DNA from: Gerris lacustris | Lineage: Eukaryota; Arthropoda; Insecta; Hemiptera; Gerridae | Assembly: GCA_951217055.1 (NCBI GenBank) | Contig: OX578278.1 | Span: 32,935,105 to 32,999,104, forward strand | Direction of reading: 5' to 3' | DNA: 64,000 nt | Shown: piece by piece, positions 57,363 through 64,000 of the stretch | How the letters are laid out: every line of letters starts with the position of its first letter | How positions within the stretch are numbered: the first letter of the stretch is position 1 | Program-made: the position numbers and the translations under genes | The notes under the pieces: generated by a model | Seen by the model: the letters and a program-made list of their open reading frames with translations, nothing else | Database searches by the model: none | What the model was told of the DNA's origin: nothing

Positions 57363-59473
57363 CAGGGTGTTCCGCATAAGTACCTACAGAGAAAAACCTA
57401 TGAATCTACATCAAATTTCTGACCAAAAATGTCAAGTAACCATGGGTCCTACGGACCTTCGTTTTCGAGATATATCGATATATCGATTTTTTTATTTAGG
57501 TCATGTTTTTAGCCATAAACTACGTTATAAATAAAAATCTAAATAAGATAGAAAGATGCAGTTTGCAGCATCGTAAAGAGCATTAAATTTTCTTTAAGAA
57601 ACCACTTCTTTTAGTACTTAATACGTTTATAAACTTAGTGATAATGCAAGAAAAACATTAAAATTGGAAATTATATCAAATGTTTATAAAACTTGGGGCT
57701 TCCATAACTTCTATATTTTTATACCTATCGTAAAGTTTAAAATGTTTAAAAAACTGCGCAATTTTATAAGCTTTAATTCGATATAGCATTGTCTATAGTT
57801 TACGTAAGTTTTCATAGATAAATAGTAGAAAACTATTAGAAAACTATTACTATTATAAATAGTAGAAAACTATTAGGAATTCAACTTATTAAGTAACAGC
57901 TCTATGAATTTTCTGCAATTTCAAAATTAAAATTTGATTGTTTTCTTTTCATATGCTGGCGCGGTAGTGTCTGGATAATAGCAGGATGTCTGCTCGTGAG
58001 TATGCCAGGCAGTTCCAAACAGATGGCATCTTTCCTATTACATTTTTCAAGTTATCGAAAGAAGATGCTGAACAACAGGCACTGTTAATTGGTTACTGGT
58101 CCTAGGACTAGTATCAGGAGGGCTTCGGCTGTATTGGGAATTCCAGGGATGTAGATTTTTAGAATTTTGAAAAGAATTCAACTGTGCCTTCCATGACACT
58201 CCCGTCTAGGAGCTGACCATAGCTGACTTTAATGCGAGGGTGCTGCGGGGATATTGGGATTGGATATTACAAATAACTGTGTCACATTTTATTTTGTGGA
58301 TAGACGAGTCCCTTCTTACAAGAGCTGGTGCTATTAATTTTCACAACACTCATACATGGTTTATTGCAAATCTGCTTGTACCGAGGCCGCAACATTTTCA
58401 GCCCCAGTTTTCAGTAAATGTGTGAGCTGGTATTATTGGTCTCCGAATAGCTGGACCTAATTTTCTTACGTCATAGTTGGACGCCTTAATGGTTAAATAT
58501 TTTTTAACTTTTTGGAAAGTTAATTTATTGGATTAATTGAGGACTTCCCACTTGATTTAAGACTCAGCATGTACCTGCAGTTGGATGGGTGTCCCATCCA
58601 ACTGCTGTTGGATCCAATGGATGGGTGATGGGGGACCTAGTAAAAAGTATTTTATACAGAACAATTTTGTATACTAGGGAAGAGCTAATTTCTTTTTCTT
58701 TTCAAAATTCTAAAAATCTACATCCCTGGAATTCCCAATACAGCCGAAGCCCTCCTGATACTAGTCCTAGGATCAGTAACCAATCAACAGTGCCTGTTGT
58801 TCGGCATCTTCTTTCGATAACTTGAAAAATGTAATAGGAAAGATGTCGTCTGTTTGGAACTGCCTGGCATACTCACGAGCAGACCCCCTGCTATTCTTCA
58901 GACACTACCGCGCCAGCATATGAAAAGAAAACAATCAAATTCTAATTTTAAAATTGCAGAAAATTCATAGAGCTGTTACTTAATAAGTTGAATTCCTAAT
59001 AGTTTTTCTACTATTTATCTATGAAAACTTACGTAAACTATAGACAATGCTATATCGAATTAAAGCTTATAAAATTGCGCAGTTTTTTAAACATTTTAAA
59101 CTTTACGATAGGTATAAAAATATAGAAGTTATGGAAGCCCCAAGTTTTATAAACATTTGATATAATTTCCAATTTCAATGTTTTTCTTGCATTATCACTA
59201 AGTTTATAAACGTATTAAGTACTAAAAGAAGTGGTTTCTTAAAGAAAATTTAATGCTCTTTACGATGCTGCAAACTGCATCTTTCTATCTTATTTAGATT
59301 TTTATTTATAACGTAGTTTATGGCTAAAAACATGACCTAAATAAAAGAATCGATATATCGATATATCTCGAAAACGAAGGTCCGTAGGACCCATGGTTAC
59401 TTGACATTTTTGGTCAGAAATTTGATGTAGATTCATAGGTTTTTCTCTGTAGGTACTTATGCGGAACACCCTG
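57363..59473 (+). mobile_element. 2.1-kb mariner/Tc1-type element with 0.8-kb inverted arms
   Basis: The termini CAGGGTGTTCCGCATAAGTA and its inverse lie between TA dinucleotides (57,361-57,362 and 59,474-59,475), the classic Tc1/mariner target. The arms 57,363-58,175 and 58,690-59,473 are highly alike inverse copies. The 510-bp loop carries part of a transposase. It is nested in the loop of the Harbinger-like foldback and is therefore younger than it. Confidence 0.9.
58190..58650 (+). pseudogene. Mariner/Tc3-like DDE transposase fragment, dead
   Basis: The 61-codon frame at 58240-58425 reads 'HFILWIDESLLTRAGAINFH' then 'NTHTWFIANL' and 'QFSVNV', followed by TGA in place of a Trp codon and 'AGIIGLRIAGPNFLT'. 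This matches the 'W-x-DES-x-x-x-x-x-G-x-x-N-x-HN-x-H-x-W' and 'F-x-x-NVWAGI-x-G' blocks of insect mariner-type transposases. It contains the first catalytic Asp (W-I-DES). A shifted frame near 58,576 gives 'LQLDGCP', the second catalytic Asp block, and later 'WMGDGGP' follows. The third catalytic block and the N-terminal DNA-binding domain are missing. Stops and frameshifts rule out a functional protein. It occupies the single-copy loop of the 57,363-59,473 element, so the element cannot move by itself. Confidence 0.8.
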
Positions 59474-60933
59474 TATATCTCTGTGTAAGTTTGTATGTAT
59501 ATATTTGTGTTTGACAAAATATTGTGTGCGCCGACCAGGCTCATTTATTAAATTCTAAATCTATTTGCGTGCGCTTCCTATTTATTCAAATTTTAATTAA
59601 TTTGAATTAATCCAAAAAATTAATTAAAATTTTATTAAAACTCCCCCCCCCCCCCCTCCCCTGAAAAACTCCCCTTAAACACTCCCCCAACCTTGCCACA
59701 CCTTTCTAAAAGCAATTTAAGACTTTTGGAGAAGTCTTAAATGCCTTAGACCAGCATTACAAAGGAGTCTAATATTAAAAAGCATAAATATATGAGTTTT
59801 TTCGAATTTGGAAAATTTTAGTAATTTTCTATTCTAGCAAGTTCTGTAGAACCGGTAATAATTGGAGTAGAAATACTTTTGATTAGTGCATTTGAAAGGT
59901 CAACTAAACATTTGAACTAAACTATTTGGTCGACAGGACCAGCCGTTTTCAAGTTATAAGCGAAAAACGTGCAAAAAATATTGGTTTTTAGCCCACCAAA
60001 AGTTATCCGCCATGATTTAGAGGTCGCAAATTTGGATTTGACATCTCCTAATCATGCCTGAGGACACAAAAGATTCATTCCCTGCACCAAACGCAAGGTG
60101 GACTTCCCCTCGTGACTGGACTATATAGATAACAATATATCTTCGGGGAGCCGCCGAGACGGAGTATCTGTTTCCCTCCCCTCGAGTTTCGGTCGGCCAG
60201 GTTATAAACAAAGCCAATTATAAGATCGTTTTTTCAACTTGAATTTAGTTCTCTTGCTTAAAAAACTTATATAATAAGATATATTAAAACTTTTATTATT
60301 ATTATATATATATAAATAAGAAATTGGTATATAATAAAAATAATGTAGCAAGAGATATAATATGCACAGATATAATACACAGATAAGGATTAAACACAGA
60401 TAAAAAACGTTGATAAACACAGATATAATAAAAATAATGTAGAAAAAGTTACAAATATATTATAATAAAACAATTTAAATATTATAAAATAAAATCACAG
60501 AAGGGAAACAAGAAGAGGACGAAGTGAAGGTTTCGTACAGGTTTTAAAGCAGCGCCGCAAAAGCGTTGCCATAGATGAATCCCTTCGGGCCTCCGCTATT
60601 ACGTATCCGCTAGCTGTGAACCCAACTTTACGCTACTGTCGCGGTGTCCCGGCCGGTTTCGTAAATGTCCCGGTCAGTGGTCAAAGCAGACCGTAAAATG
60701 CTTAAAATAGTAAAAATATGTCTAAAAACTAAAAACGATTTGGCATCACCTTAAAAAGTTTCTAGTAAAACGGATTAAGTCCATTCGACCAAACTAGCAA
60801 AAATGCTGCTGTTTGCACTCATTATACCTATAACACGAATGAAAGATGTTGCAATATGAGATTCTTTAAACATTTTTTGAAAGAATAATTATATATGATA
60901 CATAGTTACTTAAGAAGTGGTCTACTTAAGTGG

Positions 60934-61062
60934 GGGGGGGGGGGGGGGGGGGATTGCACCCTCAAATTAGAGAGCCAAAATTAATTTCTCGATTTCGTCT
61001 CGAGGTTTAATTTTTCTGAACGTGCTAACTTTAATCGAAATAGGCCCAGTAGAATCAATAGA
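60934..61062 (-). repeat. Family E fragment next to poly-G
   Basis: A G-run (about 19) leads into 'GCACCCTCAAATT', 'TTAATTTCTCGATTTCGTCT', 'CGAGG' and 'TTTTTCTGAACGTG', matching the middle of the minus copy at 24,185-24,300. Confidence 0.6.
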
Positions 61063-61130
61063 TCCTCCTCTATCAATAGATCCTCCCAGTAGAATCTATT
61101 GATCCCCTATCGATATATCCCTTGGAGGAT
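61060..61130. repeat. Short tandem repeat ATCAATAGATCCTCC
   Basis: Three degenerate units of 15-17 bp ('AATCAATAGATCCTCC', 'ATCAATAGATCCTCC', 'AATCTATTGATCCCC'). Confidence 0.6.
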
Positions 61131-61558
61131 ATTTTGTGCAGATCTATCAATGTTTTGATCATTAAAAGTACGCCATTGGTCTTGAGGAAGGCATTTGCCA
61201 CACACAATTTTGAAATTGTAACGTGCATGGTGCATGTTGCCAATAGATTTAGTGATGAATTATGTATATGTATATCCTAATTTATCTTTGATGATTGAAG
61301 CTGCAATATTAATTCATTTGGACTCAGCCAGTTTACATATCATTATTGCTGTCAACAGTCAACCGGCTTTAAACAATAAATTAAGCTATTTTTGGTGAAA
61401 ATAAGTCATACTTTATTAAGCTCCGAAGTTTACCATTTTATTTTTAATGTTTTTCAATAACTTCTAACTTGGTATACTTTCCATTTCCTCAACATAACCA
61501 TTGAATATTATTTTTAAAAATGCTGTCCATTCTTAACCAAAATAATATATGATTTCAG
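61131..61558. other. End of intron 2; nothing recognised
   Basis: Unique AT-rich sequence up to the exon 3 acceptor at 61,558. Confidence 0.5.
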
Positions 61559-61729
61559 GCTGTTGGCGTGGTTGATATATTTAGTAACGCACGCTGGATA
61601 CCAAATTTCTTTACATTGAAATTTCCTCATCTTTGTTCGGACCTATTGTCTCTTATAGGTCCAACTGTCATTGACATCGCTAAGAATTTAGTGCCTCCGA
61701 TGGATCTATCTGCTTGCCCTATTAAAAAG
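61559..61729 (+). CDS. Secreted MD-2-related-like protein, exon 3
   Basis: The exon follows GATTTCAG and ends at AAAAAG|GTTCGT; the donor is weaker than the other two but lies at the expected place. It has 57 codons in phase 0 and encodes residues 78-134: 'AVGVVDIFSNARWIPNFFTL' then 'KFPHLCSDLLSLIGPTVIDI', ending 'SACPIKK'. The 'N-F-x-x-KFP-x-x-CSDLL' block and the 'CPIKK' block (Cys 103 and 130) are the most conserved parts of this insect family. There the next residues are usually G-x-Y in a following exon. That exon was not found between here and the LTR at 62,118, so the gene probably continues beyond the window. Translation through the intron would add only six codons before TAA at 61,748. 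Intron 2 is 5.6 kb and full of transposons. Confidence 0.78.
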
Positions 61730-62117
61730 GTTCGTTCATGGAGCATGTAATAGTACATTACGCGTTGAGTGCGGAAAGTAGCATTTTGCATGCGAGGGTA
61801 GTAAAACCACAAGAGCTATGCAAAAGCCGTTTTTGCACGAGTTCCGTACCGTACTTTATCTACGATTGTTAAATTTAAATAATAAATACAGAAAAAAATA
61901 AACTTGCTGTATGTAAGTTCGTATCTCTCTTGATAAAGATGGCATTAATTCTTGAATTGTATATTTTGCCGAATTAATTATTTCTGGAGGCGTATTATTA
62001 TTATTATTATTTTTTTTTTATTGAAAAAAACAACATATACATTTAATAAAATTTTAAATTCAATTACAATAATTCATTAATAGTATACAAAATAATAGTA
62101 TATAATATAAAACTGAT

Positions 62118-62687
62118 TGTTGCTGTACTCCTCTACAAGGTTGCCCGAGCGTAGAGGAGGAGTCTAATCTTATACTGGTATGTTTAAATTTAATAGTAAT
62201 CATCATTTAAGTTTGTAATAATATTATATTTAGTATTTTTTAATATTGGCTCTGTTGGATTTTTATTTATTATTCTATTTAAAATATATTTATTTTTATA
62301 TATTATTTATCTTACTTATAACCATAATGAAATTGCGTAGATGTTAAAACTGTGTATTAGCTTTTTCCAGCCTGGTTACAACGTAGTTTAAGAATTCGCC
62401 CGCTCGTAGCGCTAGGTGCGATCATCTTAAGCCTCGCCACACCGCCACATCTCGCCAGTCGTGTCTTGTCTAGTCTTGTCTAGGCCCGATTCAAACCCGC
62501 TTTTATAACCGCCATAAACTTATGTTTTTTTACCGCTATATATATATATGTTTTTCATCTTGCTAATGCCGCCGCTACTTCCTCCGCATATTTTTTTATT
62601 TAATACGTTATAGCAGTGATTTTATCATTTAACTTTACCTTTTATTACTATTAACCCGGACGTCCGGAAAAGTTTCCCGACTCAACA
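62118..62687 (+). mobile_element. Putative 5' LTR of a BEL/Pao retrotransposon
   Basis: It starts TGTTGCTG and ends CTCAACA, giving TGTTG/CAACA inverted ends, and lies 0.8 kb upstream of a BEL/Pao gag ORF. An ACTCCTCTAC...GTAGAGGAGG stem-loop sits near the start. The downstream bases do not show an obvious TGG primer-binding site, so the right boundary is tentative. The 3' LTR would be outside the window. Confidence 0.4.
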
Positions 62688-63509
62688 ACCCCAGGTAAGC
62701 GGAAATATCCTTTTTAATTATCTCCGTGATTTCATTATTTTATATTGTGTCTATCTATACTTATATGTATCTATTAAAACCTAACTACAGTCCAACTATT
62801 CCAAAGCCCAGCACCTACGCGGTTGGATTATTTAGGGCCAACTTATACCGGCGGCCTAAAATCCACCTCACCATAATTTGGTCGCTTTTGTGCCGGATCT
62901 CTTTTTTTCTCCGCTATAGTTTTTATAAATATTTCTGTATTTTTTTGCCTTTCTTTATTTTATATGTGAATTTCCGCTAAATCCGCAAAATTTGTTTGGT
63001 TTTTTTACTCTTTTTTCCGCTGTTAATTAAAAAGGTTTCATCCTCTGGGTTAAAGTTAATTAAATCGATTTTATTTGGCCATTTTGGTTTTACGATATTG
63101 TCGTCGTTTTAGGCAAGCGCCGTGTCAAGGTCAAATCTTTCACTTGGTCAAATCGTTCACTCGTATGAGTCATTCCCGCAGGTCTGTTTACATTTCTATT
63201 TCTAGATATCCTAATCTCTACTTTTGTTCACTTTTGTTTTTCAGTATAATATTATTTTTTTTAAACATATATTATTGCCTAAACTGTTTGTTTTGATTAA
63301 CTTGTCAGTGTCACTTGGTTTATTTATCAAAATCAAAACAATAACAATCTTAATTCATCTTTGATAGCTTTCTGTTTAAAAACCCCTTAATTAATTTTTA
63401 TTATTATTTTCGGAATAATTAACTTTAAATATTTTTATTTTCCCGGCTCGTACATTATATTAAATATTTTTCTTTTTATTATTTTAATTATTAAATTAGT
63501 TTTCTCATC
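62688..63509 (+). other. Putative untranslated leader of the BEL/Pao element
   Basis: It starts with CCCCAG|GTAAGC, a donor-like site at 62,694, and has TTTTTCAG near 63,243, an acceptor-like site. A spliced leader is possible but unproven. ORFs at 62726-62980 and 63075-63296 have no retrotransposon domains. An in-frame TAA at 63,492 precedes the gag ATG. Confidence 0.3.
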
Positions 63510-64000
63510 ATGTCTGAGTCAGTTAAAACAAAACTTGAAGCAAAATTAAAGAAGCTTCATTCTAAAAAAGAATCTCTTTTCGCTCGCGCGCAAAACCTTC
63601 ACCAGTTAATACGCAATCTCGACGATGAAAAAAGTAAACATATGTTTTTAATAGGTGTACGAGGACTCGAGAAAGTTAATTTTGAAAATATTATCGATGA
63701 CATAACTGATGTGGAATTAGAGTTAAATCCAGATTATATCCCTAACTATGAACCTCTCAATGCATTTACTGAATTAGAATCAAGTATATCCCTTGCCATG
63801 GATAAAATTCGTCTTGAACAAGCCCCCTCTACTAGCCAGGATAAAAATGCATCTAATAATTCTTGCGAGAAGAATTTCAAATATTATAATCACCTTCCGC
63901 CTTTGACAATAAAACCTTATACTGGTATTGTGACAGAGTGGCCGCAGTATAGAGACCTCTTTTCAAGTATAGTAGCAAAAAATTCTCGCTTATCTGGAAT
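63510..64000 (+). CDS. gag: BEL/Pao retrotransposon gag (DUF1759-like), 5' part, runs off window
   Basis: ATG at 63,510 opens a frame of 163 codons that is still open at the window edge. Residues 1-50 are charged and predicted coiled-coil (KTKLEAKLKKLHSKKESLFA). Residues 60-110 are acidic. Residues 129-163 read 'LPPLTIKPYTGIVTEWPQYR' then 'DLFSSIVAKNSRLSG'. This matches the start of the DUF1759 gag region of BEL/Pao elements, where L-P-x-L-x-x-P-x-F-x-G, then EW-x-x-F-x-D-x-F, is typical. In the element, gag forms the particle that packages its RNA, upstream of protease, reverse transcriptase and integrase, which would lie beyond 64,000. No stop or frameshift interrupts the visible part, so the copy may be recent. 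The strong match is to BEL/Pao and not Gypsy or Copia. Confidence 0.85.
   Translation, partial: MSESVKTKLEAKLKKLHSKKESLFARAQNLHQLIRNLDDEKSKHMFLIGVRGLEKVNFENIIDDITDVELELNPDYIPNYEPLNAFTELESSISLAMDKIRLEQAPSTSQDKNASNNSCEKNFKYYNHLPPLTIKPYTGIVTEWPQYRDLFSSIVAKNSRLSG

Larger units (their letters stand above)
56560..60627. mobile_element. 4.07-kb Harbinger-like foldback, host to a nested mariner
   Basis: The left terminus AGGTAGGTTCACAGCTAGCG and right terminus CGCTAGCTGTGAACCCAACT are near-inverse. TTA flanks both (56,557-56,559 and 60,628-60,630). Inverted arms run about 56,560-57,110 and 59,640-60,627, including 'CATGGCGGATAACTTTTGGT' and its inverse. The right arm has about 0.4 kb extra AT-rich sequence (60,120-60,540). 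Poly-G and poly-C runs (57,107-57,127 and 59,643-59,656) mark where the arms meet the loop. No transposase was found outside the nested element. Confidence 0.78.

Noticed and set aside
57985..58100. Start of an intact mariner transposase at ATG 57,988
   Set aside because: The frame breaks after about 36 codons, the sequence lies in the inverted arm and is copied in the other arm, and it does not clearly match the transposase N-terminus.
61730..61750. Treating TAA at 61,748 as the normal stop of the secreted-protein gene
   Set aside because: It would end the protein six codons after CPIKK, before the C-terminal part the family normally has; a splice donor lies exactly at the conserved boundary. 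A truncated isoform is still possible.

Overview
The window is strongly AT-rich eukaryotic DNA with long introns, (TA)n and poly-A/G tracts, and very many transposable-element (TE) copies. The retroelement and DNA-transposon families, together with one small secreted-protein gene, point to an arthropod. An insect is most likely and Hemiptera is a guess; the sequence alone does not fix the species. No prokaryotic operons, CRISPR arrays, rRNA genes or true tRNA genes were seen.

Only one host gene is convincing. It lies on the + strand from 54,710 to beyond 61,729 and has three exons of 25, 52 and 57 codons, all joined in phase 0. It encodes a small secreted protein of the insect MD-2-related/DUF1091-like type. 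Its last exon(s) are not visible; a BEL/Pao LTR retrotransposon lies downstream of the last exon seen. That element has a putative 5' LTR at 62,118-62,687 and a gag ORF running off the window end from 63,510.

The rest is a repeat landscape. (1) 0.6-2.0 kb: a LINE reverse-transcriptase remnant and a nearly perfect 751-bp palindrome carrying hammerhead-like motifs. (2) 7.8-10.4 kb: a 2.6-kb foldback DNA transposon with a hAT-type transposase remnant and a nested dispersed repeat. (3) 14.0-16.7 kb: a hAT MITE with a perfect 8-bp target duplication, a 1.07-kb foldback, and a 105-bp direct repeat around it. (4) 17-30 kb: tandem arrays and intermixed copies of several dispersed families, two tRNA-like elements, and long microsatellites. 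(5) 37.4-40.8 kb: a PIF/Harbinger-like MITE and a second 2.6-kb foldback whose ends match those of the 7.8-kb element. (6) 44-49 kb: further dispersed copies and a tandem array of about 250-bp units. (7) 56.1-60.6 kb, inside intron 2 of the host gene: a Harbinger-like MITE directly beside a 4-kb Harbinger-like foldback that has a 2.1-kb mariner-type element nested in it.

Several unrelated repeat families share one small architecture: a 'GAAA-TTGGCA' type segment beside a (GACAGACA)n tract, and often a 'CTTTCATTTGATACCCC' type segment. Letter names used for repeat families (A, B, D, E, G, H, J, K, L, M, N, O) are local to this annotation. All family assignments rest on reading the sequence by eye; no database search was possible.
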